Shown here piece after piece: positions 23,278 through 31,950 of a stretch of DNA of 64,000 nucleotides. A model generated the notes under the pieces. It was not told the origin of the DNA. It was given only the letters and a program-made list of their open reading frames with translations, and did not search any database. Within the stretch, counting starts at the first letter, position 1, and each line of letters opens with the position of its first letter. The DNA lies in NCBI GenBank assembly GCA_020634245.1, contig JACKCC010000015.1, positions 216,807-280,806 of the forward strand. The letters are read 5' to 3'. The stretch comes from Ardenticatenaceae bacterium (GTDB taxonomy: Bacteria; Chloroflexota; Anaerolineae; Promineifilales; Promineifilaceae). The translations under genes and the position numbers were made by a program.

Positions 23278-24279
23278 ATGGCAGCAGTGTTAGATATGAG
23301 AAATGTATTGGCGGCATGGCAGTTGATACGGCCGTACACTCGTCACACCCGGCTCATTTACAGTCACTACCTGAGCCGGGTCAGCGGCGCAGATGTCTGG
23401 CTCAAACCGGAAAACCAGCAGCCCACCGGCTCCTTCAAAATTCGTGGTGCGCTGAACAAACTGGGCCGGTTTACCGACGAGGAAAAAGCACAGGGTATTG
23501 TTGCCGCTTCGGCCGGGAACCATGCGTTGGGTGTAGCCTACGCCGCCCAAACCTGGGGCGGTTTGCGTGCCGACATTTTTGTACCGGCCACCGCACCCCG
23601 TGCCAAGCTGGACAAACTGCGCCGCTTTGATGTGGCATTGCACCAGGAAGGCGCGACGTACGATGCTGCTCATCAAGCTGCTGCTGCCTTTGCTGCCCAA
23701 ACCGGCGGCATCGAAGTATCGGCTTATGATGACGTAGACGTGGTGGCCGGTCAGGCGACGATTGGTTTGGAAATCCTGACTGATTTACCGCAAACCGACA
23801 TGATTCTGGTGCCGGTAGGCGGCGGCGGCATGGTCGCCGGAATAGCCACAGTAGCCTGGGCGCTCAATCGAGCCTGCCAGGTGGTTGGCGTGCAGCCGGA
23901 GGCCAGCCCGGCGGCGCTGTTCAGCCTGCGCGATGGCGTGGCTTACGATCCGTATGATCATGAACCGACGTTAGCGGATGGTCTGGCCGGTGGTTTTGGC
24001 CAGGTGCCTTTTGCCCTGGTGCGCGGCAAGCTGGATCAAGTGGTGTTGGCCAGTGAGGCGGAACTGCGGCAGGCGATTTTTACGCTGCTGGATCAGGAGC
24101 AGATGGTGGTGGAAGCATCAGGTGCGATTGCCATTGCGCCGCTGTTGAATGGCAGCCTGGATGTGGCCGGTAAAACGGTGGTTTGTGTGCTGTCGGGCGG
24201 GAATTTGGAAACGGCCGTGCTGCGCGACATCCTGGTTGAATTCGGCGGCAAAAATTGGCCATCACTTATGCTAAAATAG
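23278..24279 (+). CDS. Threonine dehydratase/serine racemase-like PLP enzyme
   Basis: A 333-residue fold-type II pyridoxal-phosphate enzyme. The ATG at 23278 has GTGGAGG five bases upstream. The PLP lysine is in PTGSFKIRGA. 'SAGNHALGVAYAA' and the phosphate-binding GGGGMVAG are present, with SGGNLE near the end. There is no C-terminal ACT-like regulatory domain, so it resembles catabolic threonine ammonia-lyase or serine racemase rather than feedback-regulated IlvA. It would convert threonine or serine to the 2-oxo acid and ammonia. It stands divergent to the azlC remnant; a link to branched-chain amino acid metabolism is plausible but not proven. Confidence 0.9.
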   Translation: MAAVLDMRNVLAAWQLIRPYTRHTRLIYSHYLSRVSGADVWLKPENQQPTGSFKIRGALNKLGRFTDEEKAQGIVAASAGNHALGVAYAAQTWGGLRADIFVPATAPRAKLDKLRRFDVALHQEGATYDAAHQAAAAFAAQTGGIEVSAYDDVDVVAGQATIGLEILTDLPQTDMILVPVGGGGMVAGIATVAWALNRACQVVGVQPEASPAALFSLRDGVAYDPYDHEPTLADGLAGGFGQVPFALVRGKLDQVVLASEAELRQAIFTLLDQEQMVVEASGAIAIAPLLNGSLDVAGKTVVCVLSGGNLETAVLRDILVEFGGKNWPSLMLK

Positions 24280-24327
24280 CCCCAGTAGCAATCTGCTAAA
24301 AACAAACAGCTTATCAAGGAGCATTCC

Positions 24328-25593
24328 ATGCCCCATCACACCTTATTTTACCGTTTCGGCGTTGCTTTATTCATCGGCCTGCTGGTTGGTTTGCAGCGCG
24401 AATTTTCCTATGATGAGGAAGATAAGCCGGACCAAAAAACCTTTGCCGGAGTACGCACGTTCACGTTGATGTCGCTGGCCGGGTGTACGGCCGCATACGT
24501 GGCGGAACTGCTTGGTTCGGCCTGGGGGTTTGTGGGAATTGTGGCCATTTTGGGCGGATTGGTGGGCATTTCTTACTTTATTTCTGCCAGCCGGGGCGAA
24601 ACCGGCGTCACGACGGAAGTGGCAGCTATTTTGATTATGCTGGTGGGGGCGCTGGCTTTTTGGGATGAGATGGCGCTGGCTGTCGCTTTGGGTGTGGTGG
24701 TGACGGCGCTGCTTTCGCTGAAGGTGGAACTGCATCGGTTTGCCGAGCGTATCAGCCGCGAGGATGTCCTGGCCACGCTGAAATTTGCCATTATTTCAGC
24801 TATCGTTTTGCCGGTACTGCCCAATCAGTCTTTTTGGCCGGCGCCATTTGACGTGTTAAATCCATATAAAATCTGGCTGATGGTGGTGTTGATTTCGGGT
24901 ATCAGCTTCCTCGGTTATGTGCTGGTTAAGGTGGTGGGGTCGCAGCGCGGCGTGGGGTTGACGGGATTATTGGGCGGTTTGGTATCGAGTACGGCCGTTA
25001 CCCTCAGCTTCTCCCAACGCAGCCAGAAAAACGCTCAGTTAGCCAAACCGTTCGCCCTGGCCATCACCATCGCCTGGACGGTGATGTTTGCCCGCGTGTT
25101 GGTTGTCGTCGGTGCATTGAGCGTACCTTTGCTGCGCGTGGTCTGGCTGCCGATTACGGCCGCAGGCGTAGCCGGGCTGGCCTACGGCGTCTATCTTTAC
25201 TTTGCTCCGCACGCCGATGATGATGAGGAAGTCAGCGTGACCAATCCCTTTGAATTGGGACCGGCGGTTACCTTTGGCCTTCTGTACGGTGTGATTTTGC
25301 TGGTGTCGCGGGCGGCGCAGATGTACTTTGGCGATACCGGTGTTTATGTCTCCAGTATCCTCTCCGGCCTGGCCGATGTGGATGCCATCACGTTGTCGAT
25401 GACGGAGTTGAGCGGTCAGGGGGCGCTGACGCTGGAAACGGCCGCACGCGCCATTACCTTTGCCGCCATGTCTAACACCGTCGTGAAGGGGAGCATCGTG
25501 CTTTCCAGCGGCTCGCCCAGCCTGCGTCGTGTCTTTTTGCCCGGCTTCCTGCTCATGTTGATAACTGGCGTCAGTGTGGCGATCTTGTTGTGA
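24328..25593 (+). CDS. MgtC/SapB and DUF4010 domain membrane protein
   Basis: A 421-residue membrane protein with AAGGAG before the ATG. The N-terminal third is MgtC-like: 'ALFIGLLVGLQREFSY' and FAGVRTFTLMSLAGC match the family start. The remaining two thirds are a DUF4010 domain with about eight hydrophobic segments, including GLLGGLVSSTAVTLSFSQRS and LSGLADVDAITLSM. MgtC proteins are linked to growth at low magnesium and to membrane potential, but this two-domain version has no proven function. It follows the dehydratase by 48 bases and could be in the same transcript. Confidence 0.9.
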   Translation: MPHHTLFYRFGVALFIGLLVGLQREFSYDEEDKPDQKTFAGVRTFTLMSLAGCTAAYVAELLGSAWGFVGIVAILGGLVGISYFISASRGETGVTTEVAAILIMLVGALAFWDEMALAVALGVVVTALLSLKVELHRFAERISREDVLATLKFAIISAIVLPVLPNQSFWPAPFDVLNPYKIWLMVVLISGISFLGYVLVKVVGSQRGVGLTGLLGGLVSSTAVTLSFSQRSQKNAQLAKPFALAITIAWTVMFARVLVVVGALSVPLLRVVWLPITAAGVAGLAYGVYLYFAPHADDDEEVSVTNPFELGPAVTFGLLYGVILLVSRAAQMYFGDTGVYVSSILSGLADVDAITLSMTELSGQGALTLETAARAITFAAMSNTVVKGSIVLSSGSPSLRRVFLPGFLLMLITGVSVAILL

Positions 25594-25619
25594 GGCCGTT
25601 AAAGTTGCAGATGTTGGAC

Positions 25620-25682
25620 ATGGATTTACACAGTTGAACACGGATAAGAATCTGTGTTTTTCCGCGCAAATCCGTGTCCCAA
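25620..25682. repeat. ATCCGTGTAAATCTGTG-type intergenic repeat
   Basis: Words such as ATGGATTTACACAG, AACACGGATAAGAATCTGTG and AAATCCGTGTCCC form a partial inverted repeat between two convergent genes. Relatives lie at 6878-6930, about 34348-34380 and 52880-52960. Confidence 0.65.
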
Positions 25683-25687
25683 CAACG

Positions 25688-26224
25688 TTAAAAATAGGCG
25701 GCGTACGCTTCGATTTTGGCCAGCAGGCGCTGGCTGAGGTAAGGACTGGCTTCATGCAGGGCGGCGTGGATTTGACGGGCTTCGGCCTGGTAGCGCACTT
25801 TTTTCTCGCGGTCCCAGTAGTGGGGCGGCTCGGCCAGATTAGTGATGCGGTCGGCCAGTTTGACGAGCCAGATTTCGGAGGGCTGCTGCCGGATGCGGTG
25901 CAGGCTGTCGGCCATTTGCTGGTCTTTGGGGAGGTCGGGATTTTTGGTTAGCGCCAGGACGCCGTCGGCAACGGCCGTGCCAAACCCAGCCTTTACATCC
26001 TCATAACCGACCGCAGTATCCTCAATCACATCATGCAGCAGCGCACACTGCACCGCCAGATCGCCATCCCGCTCCGGTTCATGGGCCAGCGCTGCCAGCA
26101 CTTCCATACTCACAAAGCTCAAATGCATGATGTAAGGCAGTTCCGTCCCTGGAAATAACTGCTCATCATGTGCTTTTGCCGCAAAACGATATGTTTTTGT
26201 GTAACTTTCTTGTGACCAGTTCAA
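25688..26224 (-). CDS. HD-domain phosphohydrolase, SpoT-like
   Basis: A 178-residue protein beginning at a TTG (26224) after AAAGG. It carries an HD pattern: 'LPYIMHLSFV' supplies a histidine, ALLHDVIEDT the HD pair, and 'VKLADRITNL' the downstream Asp. This is the layout of the hydrolase domain of RelA/SpoT, but without the synthetase, TGS and ACT domains. It could degrade (p)ppGpp like the small alarmone hydrolases; this is inference from the family. A truncated second copy of its first 80 residues lies at 26865-27137, with a hicBA module between the two. Confidence 0.85.
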   Translation of the reverse strand: MNWSQESYTKTYRFAAKAHDEQLFPGTELPYIMHLSFVSMEVLAALAHEPERDGDLAVQCALLHDVIEDTAVGYEDVKAGFGTAVADGVLALTKNPDLPKDQQMADSLHRIRQQPSEIWLVKLADRITNLAEPPHYWDREKKVRYQAEARQIHAALHEASPYLSQRLLAKIEAYAAYF

Positions 26225-26236
26225 CGGGATGCCTTT

Positions 26237-26563
26237 CTACACGGCTTTAGCGAAGGTTTCGGCTGCCCATTGGTTAATGCTTTTCCCGCTAACTTCGGCT
26301 GCGGTGGCGATAGCTGCATGGAGTTCGGGTGTCATGCGCAGCATCAGATTACCCGAGTAAGGCTTTTGTGGCGAACGGTTTAATTTTTCGCAGGTTTCTA
26401 AATAATCGTCAACCGCCTCTTCAAAAGCTGCCCGTAGTTCGGCTACTGAATCACCGTGAAACCCGACCACATCTTGAATCCCGGCAATATGGCCAATAAA
26501 GCATTCATCTTCATCGCTGTATTCAATTCTTGCGGCATACCCTTTATAAGTCATTGTGTTCAT
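26237..26563 (-). CDS. hicB: HicB-family antitoxin
   Basis: A 108-residue antitoxin. The N-terminal part (residues 1-60) is the partly degraded RNase H-like HicB fold with 'YKGYAARIEYSDEDECFIGHI' and DVVGFHGDSVAELRAAFEEAVDDYL. The C-terminal 45 residues (LMLRMTPELHAAIATAAEVSGKSINQWAAETF) are a ribbon-helix-helix DNA-binding domain, so it probably represses its own operon. Its start overlaps the stop of the upstream hicA by ATGA. HicB binds and blocks the HicA ribonuclease. Confidence 0.93.
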   Translation of the reverse strand: MNTMTYKGYAARIEYSDEDECFIGHIAGIQDVVGFHGDSVAELRAAFEEAVDDYLETCEKLNRSPQKPYSGNLMLRMTPELHAAIATAAEVSGKSINQWAAETFAKAV

Positions 26564-26814
26564 GGTTCAATTCCTGCCTGCTCTAAAAACCGTTGTGCAT
26601 CGCGCACTTGATAAGGCTTGGCTTCTTTTTGTGGATGGGGTCGGTGGAAAGTGGCGATGACATCATTTAACTCAAAGCGTACCCGTGACCCTCTGCCTTC
26701 AATCACGATAGCGTCGAGCGCAACAAAAAGGGCTTCGATGCGTTTCCATTCCAGTGAAGTTGGAACCGGACTGCTGAAAATGGCCTCAAGGGTCTTCTGG
26801 TGACGTTTGTTCAT
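26560..26814 (-). CDS. hicA: HicA-family toxin (mRNA interferase)
   Basis: An 84-residue toxin, starting at the ATG at 26814. MNKRHQKTLEAIFSSP, 'WKRIEALFVALDAIVIEGRGS' and RVRFELNDVIATFHRPHPQK match the dsRNA-binding-like HicA fold, including the histidine pair. The order is hicA then hicB, with a four-base overlap. HicA cleaves mRNA or tmRNA when released from HicB. The module sits between an intact and a broken copy of an HD hydrolase gene and contains no ACGGCCGT octamer. Confidence 0.92.
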   Translation of the reverse strand: MNKRHQKTLEAIFSSPVPTSLEWKRIEALFVALDAIVIEGRGSRVRFELNDVIATFHRPHPQKEAKPYQVRDAQRFLEQAGIEP

Positions 26815-26864
26815 CAGGGATATGATAGCGCAATGTGCAATCAATTGCAATCGTTTTTTATTAT

Positions 26865-27137
26865 TCAGGACTGTTTTTCGGCCGTGCCAAACCCCGCCTG
26901 CACATCCTCATAACCAACCTCAGTATCCTCAATCACATCATGCAGCAGCGCACACTGCACCGCCAGATCGCCATCCCGTTCTGGCTCCTGCGCCAGCGCT
27001 GCCATCACTTCCATGCTCACAAAGCTCAAATGCATGATGTAGGGCAGCTTTGTGCCGGGGAATAACTGACCATTATGGGCTTCTGACGCGAAACGATAAG
27101 ATTTTGCGGATGTTTCTTGCGACCAATAATAATCCAT
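26865..27137 (-). pseudogene. Truncated copy of the HD phosphohydrolase gene
   Basis: Ninety codons that match the first 80 residues of the HD protein at 25688-26224 almost exactly: 'LPYIMHLSFVSMEV', EPERDGDLAVQCALLHDVIED and GYEDVQAGFGTA. After that the frame runs into unrelated sequence and stops at EKQS. The nucleotide match breaks at CGGCCGTGCCAAACC, that is, at an ACGGCCGT octamer in the intact copy. The half with the last catalytic Asp is missing, so the product should be inactive. It is probably a remnant of a duplication that accompanied arrival of hicBA. Confidence 0.85.
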
Positions 27138-27257
27138 ATATTTTAAAACTCGATGCTTTATTGGGAACGAGATATTGGTTGGATGTAATCGTTTTTGAAA
27201 CTGATATGTTTTCCGTCTAACTCGATTATTTTTTGATTTATAGTTGCGAATTAATAT

Positions 27258-28592
27258 TTAGTTGTGGTTTTGTAATCGCCATAGGAAATACACATCTTTT
27301 CTCCTTTGTTCTTCTACATCTTTTCTATAATCTAGCCAGCATTCGATCATACTGCTTATGCTGCTGGTCAGGCCTGCTCCACTGGCAACAGTTTGAATTA
27401 TAGATGCTGGGTTAATTGCTTGCTGCAATAGGGCCAATGAGGCTAAACCTATGGAGAAAGAAAGGGTAAAGATGTTTGCTGATTGCCGTCTAAGATGCTC
27501 TTTTTTTATGTGGGATAGTGTTTTTTCTAATTCAACTAATTTGTGGCGTAAATCTGAACGGGTGACTTCAATTTCATTTTCCCAATCTATAGTCCCATAG
27601 GGCGAAGAGATTGATGCAATCTTTAGAGTTAAGAATTCTTTAAATTGCTCCAGAGAATCTCGTTCCTTATATAAAATTTCAGGCAATTCCTGTAGAGGCA
27701 CACCAGCCAATGTTGGTAGGGTGAGATAAGAATTATTGATGGTAGGAATAAACTCGACACCAATTCTTGCTTTCTTTTTTATGAATCCGTATAAGGATTT
27801 AATAATGCCTCCGCTTATATGCCCCATAAAATCTATACCAGGAGCAGGTACGAATCTATTGCTAAAGATTTCATTGACTCCAACAACCCCTAGCGTCTTA
27901 TCAAGCATTGTTTCTATACTAAGACGGACATAAGGTAAAGAGGCTGGATTAATGGAGTGTCCAGCTTCAATGGAAAGTTTCTCAATTTGCTTCTGATTCC
28001 GTTTTACAAGAGATAAAAATTCTTGGACGTCTTTATCATGTTTGGCAAGAAGCTTATCTAGTGGTGCATCAAAAGCTGGCCAACTTTTTGGGGAAATGTC
28101 AACATATGGAATAACTAATCCCGAATCTACAAGAGGATCGCTCCTTAAGTAAAAAGTTATAATTTTTGTTAATTTGTCTCTAATAATTTCTTCTGTAAGC
28201 TGATTTGTTTTGCCTATACAAGAAATACAGATGTGCTTATTTTGTTCTGCCATCAAATCAGAAAATATTTTACCCATTTGATTGCTTTGTGATAAAAACA
28301 CTAAATAATCATATAGAGGATCTGCTAGATATACAGTTTCTGCAAATAGCAAATTAGAGGATAGCCTATGAATAGCCTCCACGGGTGTGGTCGGAATCCA
28401 TATATCAAAAACGCTGCTGTTTTCAGCACTAGTGACCGGGAATTGGGTTTGTTGGAGCCGATACCATGAATCCATTTTGTTTAAAAGCTGGTCGATTTCG
28501 GAAAGAGGGAGATTAGCAACTCGAAATTCCACATCACTTTCATTGTGAATATTTAGATCCCGAAGAATTTGGTAAACTATATGGTCGGTCAT
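27258..28592 (-). CDS. AT-rich orphan protein with C-terminal membrane segments
   Basis: A 444-residue protein; the ATG at 28592 has GGAGGA upstream. I do not recognise the family. The N-terminal 100 residues have 'DVEFRVANLPLSEIDQLLNKM'. A CISCIG pair occurs near residue 145. A likely coiled coil lies near residues 340-375 (VTRSDLRHKLVELEKTLSHIKKEHL). It is followed by one or two hydrophobic stretches (NIFTLSFSIGLASLALLQQAI, then SIIQTVASGAGLTSS), so the C-terminus may be membrane-bound. Base composition is clearly more A/T-rich than the flanks, and no ACGGCCGT occurs in it, both signs of recent transfer. Its place beside hicBA suggests accessory or defence DNA, without proof. Confidence 0.7.
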   Translation of the reverse strand: MTDHIVYQILRDLNIHNESDVEFRVANLPLSEIDQLLNKMDSWYRLQQTQFPVTSAENSSVFDIWIPTTPVEAIHRLSSNLLFAETVYLADPLYDYLVFLSQSNQMGKIFSDLMAEQNKHICISCIGKTNQLTEEIIRDKLTKIITFYLRSDPLVDSGLVIPYVDISPKSWPAFDAPLDKLLAKHDKDVQEFLSLVKRNQKQIEKLSIEAGHSINPASLPYVRLSIETMLDKTLGVVGVNEIFSNRFVPAPGIDFMGHISGGIIKSLYGFIKKKARIGVEFIPTINNSYLTLPTLAGVPLQELPEILYKERDSLEQFKEFLTLKIASISSPYGTIDWENEIEVTRSDLRHKLVELEKTLSHIKKEHLRRQSANIFTLSFSIGLASLALLQQAINPASIIQTVASGAGLTSSISSMIECWLDYRKDVEEQRRKDVYFLWRLQNHN

Positions 28593-28648
28593 AGTACATT
28601 CCTCCACTATAAGGTCCTAATCCCATAAAGCTCTTGACAGTTCAGAAT

Positions 28649-30292
28649 TTACCGTCCGACACCGGCGCTGCCACCGAAGGCGGCCGACATCTCTTCGTAG
28701 ATGGCTTCGATACTGGCTTCGTCGCCCAGGTAGAAGTTGCCGTTGGCTTCGCTGGCGATGGCCGACAGAGTTCCTTCGTCGGCGTCGCTGCCGTAGGCGA
28801 TGGTGAAGACGGTGGCCTGGCTGTTGAGCACGGCGTCGATGAGCGTCTGGTCGAAGCGGTAGCGGTAGCTGCGCGTGTCTTCGCCGTCGGTCAGGACGAC
28901 CAGTGCATTGGCCGTGTCCACGCGCGTGGTTTCGCTGGCCAGTTGAGCGCCATCGCCGATAGCATCGAACAGAGTTGTATCGCCGGTGGCCCGCAAATTG
29001 CTGATTTCGTTGATCACTTTGGCCCGCGTGTCGCCAATCCGCACATGGCTGACGATGAGCTGCGGCTCGGTGGAGAAAGCGATGAGGCTGATGTAATCGT
29101 CATCGCCCATGTTTTCCACGAACTGCACGGCCGCTGCCTTCATATTGTCGATTTTGTCGCCGCGCATACTGCCCGACGTGTCCAGCAGCATGACTAGATT
29201 GACATCCTTGCGCGCCGACTGCCATAACTCTTGCACGGCGTAGATGGTTTCCACACTGGGATTGTTGAAGACGATGGCCGGCTGTTCCAAATCAATGCCG
29301 TTGCTGCTGTCCAGCGGAAAGCCGACGCTGACATTGTTGTTGACGGGGCGCAATCCGTAGGTCACGGCCGTTCCCTGCCCTTCCTCTCCCAACAAATAAT
29401 CACGGAAAATCCTGGCCGCCTCACCATCCCCCGATTGGCTGATGCAGGCCGGGAAATCGGCCATGAACGTGCCTTCCAGCGGATAAATAGGGACGATACG
29501 GCCGTTACCATAATGCACGACCGTCGCTTCATACATCACCGCCGCGCTCAGGTAAGAAATGTCGCGGCTGCTCATCGTCGCCCCCAAAGCGTCGCTGCTG
29601 TTGCTGAACCAGGCCACGCCGCCCTCAAACGCGCCCACCGACGCCTGTACAATCGGCTGGTCGATGTCGGCGGTGGAAACGGCGTTTGTTTTCGATTGGG
29701 CAGCTTGTACCAGCGCCAAAAGCGTACTTGTGCCTGTCCCCGACAGGCCGGGATGGGTGTGGCCCAGCCGGAACGATTCGCCAAAATCGCCGCCACTATA
29801 GTAGTCCCAGGCGGCGGGGTCAGCGGCCAGGCTGCCCATGTCCAGCCAGCCCAACTGCAAGCCGGGCCAGCCTAGGGCTTCGGCCACGTCGCGCCACATG
29901 CCGATGACCAGCGGGCTTTGGGCCACGCTGACGCAGTCACCTTGAAAATCGTTGTCACCCTGGTCGGCCAAGACATTGACCCAAACCTGTTCATCGGGAA
30001 TCCACATGTCGTAGCTGCCGCCAGGCAGGTCGCTTACGGCCTGACCCGCTTCAGTGCTGGTTAGCTGCACGTAAACAGGATCACCGGCGGCGTTTTCGGT
30101 TTTGGCAGCGTTGAAGTTGGCAACGGCCGTTTCCAACCACGGCGTCAAACTTGTATTGGCCATCACATTGATCACTACCGCATTGCGCGGCGGGCCGCTG
30201 TCGCCATCACCACCCGACAGCCCGCAAGCAATCGTTACCAGACCAAGAAAAGTAAGCAGCACAAAGATGCCGCGAAAGTTGCGTAATTTCAT
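28649..30292 (-). CDS. Lipoprotein with solute-binding-like and VWA domains
   Basis: A 547-residue lipoprotein; ATG at 30292 chosen. The signal ends in the lipobox LVTIACG near residue 23. Residues 40-310 resemble a periplasmic-type extracellular solute-binding protein: 'VVINVMANTSLTPWLETAV', DMWIPDEQVWV and 'YPLEGTFMADFPACI'. Residues 360-530 form a von Willebrand A domain whose MIDAS is DTSGSMRG, with T in TGDTTLFDAI and D in 'VVLTDGEDT'. It should bind a divalent metal and a protein ligand outside the cell. The next gene is a related solute-binding-like protein. No permease or ATPase is nearby, so classic transport is unlikely. Confidence 0.85.
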   Translation of the reverse strand: MKLRNFRGIFVLLTFLGLVTIACGLSGGDGDSGPPRNAVVINVMANTSLTPWLETAVANFNAAKTENAAGDPVYVQLTSTEAGQAVSDLPGGSYDMWIPDEQVWVNVLADQGDNDFQGDCVSVAQSPLVIGMWRDVAEALGWPGLQLGWLDMGSLAADPAAWDYYSGGDFGESFRLGHTHPGLSGTGTSTLLALVQAAQSKTNAVSTADIDQPIVQASVGAFEGGVAWFSNSSDALGATMSSRDISYLSAAVMYEATVVHYGNGRIVPIYPLEGTFMADFPACISQSGDGEAARIFRDYLLGEEGQGTAVTYGLRPVNNNVSVGFPLDSSNGIDLEQPAIVFNNPSVETIYAVQELWQSARKDVNLVMLLDTSGSMRGDKIDNMKAAAVQFVENMGDDDYISLIAFSTEPQLIVSHVRIGDTRAKVINEISNLRATGDTTLFDAIGDGAQLASETTRVDTANALVVLTDGEDTRSYRYRFDQTLIDAVLNSQATVFTIAYGSDADEGTLSAIASEANGNFYLGDEASIEAIYEEMSAAFGGSAGVGR

Positions 30293-30330
30293 AAGATTCA
30301 CCTTCTGCCTTCTGATTTCTGCCTTCAGCC

Positions 30331-31950
30331 TTAGCGTCCGGCCGTTACCAGCGTCAATTCCACAAACCGGTCATCGGCCTGGATGTTGGGATCATCGGTG
30401 TTCCAATGATCTTCCGGCGGCAAAGTGGCTTCGACAATGAAGCGGGCCGGGTCGATGCCCTGCGATACCAGGTAATCGACGACCGATTGAGCGCGGCCTT
30501 CGGCCACTTCCAGGATGTCGGCTTCGGTCCAGGGCGGGTCATTGGCCGGCCAGGCTGACGAGCCTTTCACGCGCAGGAACAGACCGACGCTTTGTGAGAG
30601 CGTGGGCACAACACAGTTATCCAAAATGCGGCGCGATTCCAGCGTCAATTCCGTCGATTCGGGCAGGAAGGTGAAGGTGCGGCAGGGCAGGACGGCCAGC
30701 GTTGCCGCAGCCGAGGTGGAGACGCCGGACAAATCTAGCTGGGCCGAGATGGAGAAGGTGTCGTTGACCGGGTTGCCGTTGGCTTGCAAGCTGGCCTGTT
30801 CGGCAGCGCGAATGACGAAGCCGGGATTGACCAGTTCGGTCACATCATCGGCGGGAACACTGACATCGGAAGCGGCCCAGACGCGGCGGGCGATTTCCAG
30901 CCGATTGATGATGGGGCGCGTATCGCGCATAACAAAAGCATTATCGCCCAAATCGGCCTGAGCTACGCTTTCCAGCCATGCTTTGAAGTCGTCGGTGGCT
31001 GTTTCCGGGTAGACGAAGCTCCAGTCGTTGTGGCCCCAGGCGGCGATTTGGGAAGCGGCCGTATCAAAATTCTCAATTTGTGCTTTCAAGGTGGCGAACC
31101 AGGCATTGTGGAAGCTCTGCACCAAATCGGCCTTGTTGTTGATGGATGGGCGCGAGGTAACGATGACATCAACGACGATACGCAGCTGATTGGAGCTGAG
31201 CAGGGGGACACCGCCGCTTTGTTCGGCATCATAAATATCTGGTTCCCAGCCGGAAACGACGTCGGCCTGCCCGGCGTTGAAGGCGGCCACCGCATCGGCG
31301 ACGCTGTCCTGCGGGACAAGCGTTACCTGGGAGCGTGGGCTGAGCTGTTTGATGTTAAGTGTGTAGTAGACGAAATATTCGCCTACACTGCCGCGCGAGA
31401 AGGCAATGCGTTTGCCTTGCAGTTGGTCCAACGAATCCATGTTGCGGCCCCATAACTGGTCGGCTCCGGCGCTTTCATCGACGATGGCTGTAACAACACC
31501 AGGGCTGCTCAGGGCGACGGAGTCGAGGGTGGTCAGCAAGCAGTCCCATTGGCCGGAATTGAGCAGAGCGGTGCGCTGTTCTTCAGAGACGTCGTAGGCC
31601 GGGTCTTCATCGAGGAAGAAGGGAACGATGCCCAGGTGGAAGCCGTTTGCGACGTCGGTGCCGGCCATTTGCATTTGCTGCAAGGTGAAGTAGCTGCCGA
31701 AGGCGTCGGCGCCGCAGATGTAGGTGGGCAGGCCGTCGGCAGCGTCGTAATCGGGCGCAAAGACGGGATCGGGCGAATCCAGATTGACGACGGGTGTGCT
31801 GCCGGGAACGCGAGTAGGGCCGCTGGCGACCGGCGTTACATCTGCTTCAAACTGGTTCTTGATGAGGTTGTAGCCGCCAATGCCGCAAACGGCAAGCAAG
31901 GCGACGCCGATGATGGCGATGAATATGATGCGGGTGCGATCCATTTTCAT
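30331..31950 (-). CDS. Solute-binding-like (NMT1 type) protein with C-terminal OmpA-like domain
   Basis: A 539-residue protein, ATG at 31950 after GGAG. One N-terminal membrane segment (IIFIAIIGVALLAVCGIGG) anchors it. Residues 70-370 look like an NMT1/SsuA-type binding protein: 'LQGKRIAFSRGSVGEYFVYY', AFNAGQADVVSGWEPD. Residues 430-535 are OmpA-like: 'FTFLPESTELTLESRRILDN', LRVKGSSAW, 'AEGRAQSVVDYLVSQGIDPARF'. In other bacteria OmpA-like domains bind peptidoglycan. It ends 38 bases before the SBP-VWA lipoprotein on the same strand, so the two are probably made together. I infer an envelope complex that senses or gathers a ligand; the ligand is unknown. Confidence 0.83.
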   Translation of the reverse strand: MKMDRTRIIFIAIIGVALLAVCGIGGYNLIKNQFEADVTPVASGPTRVPGSTPVVNLDSPDPVFAPDYDAADGLPTYICGADAFGSYFTLQQMQMAGTDVANGFHLGIVPFFLDEDPAYDVSEEQRTALLNSGQWDCLLTTLDSVALSSPGVVTAIVDESAGADQLWGRNMDSLDQLQGKRIAFSRGSVGEYFVYYTLNIKQLSPRSQVTLVPQDSVADAVAAFNAGQADVVSGWEPDIYDAEQSGGVPLLSSNQLRIVVDVIVTSRPSINNKADLVQSFHNAWFATLKAQIENFDTAASQIAAWGHNDWSFVYPETATDDFKAWLESVAQADLGDNAFVMRDTRPIINRLEIARRVWAASDVSVPADDVTELVNPGFVIRAAEQASLQANGNPVNDTFSISAQLDLSGVSTSAAATLAVLPCRTFTFLPESTELTLESRRILDNCVVPTLSQSVGLFLRVKGSSAWPANDPPWTEADILEVAEGRAQSVVDYLVSQGIDPARFIVEATLPPEDHWNTDDPNIQADDRFVELTLVTAGR

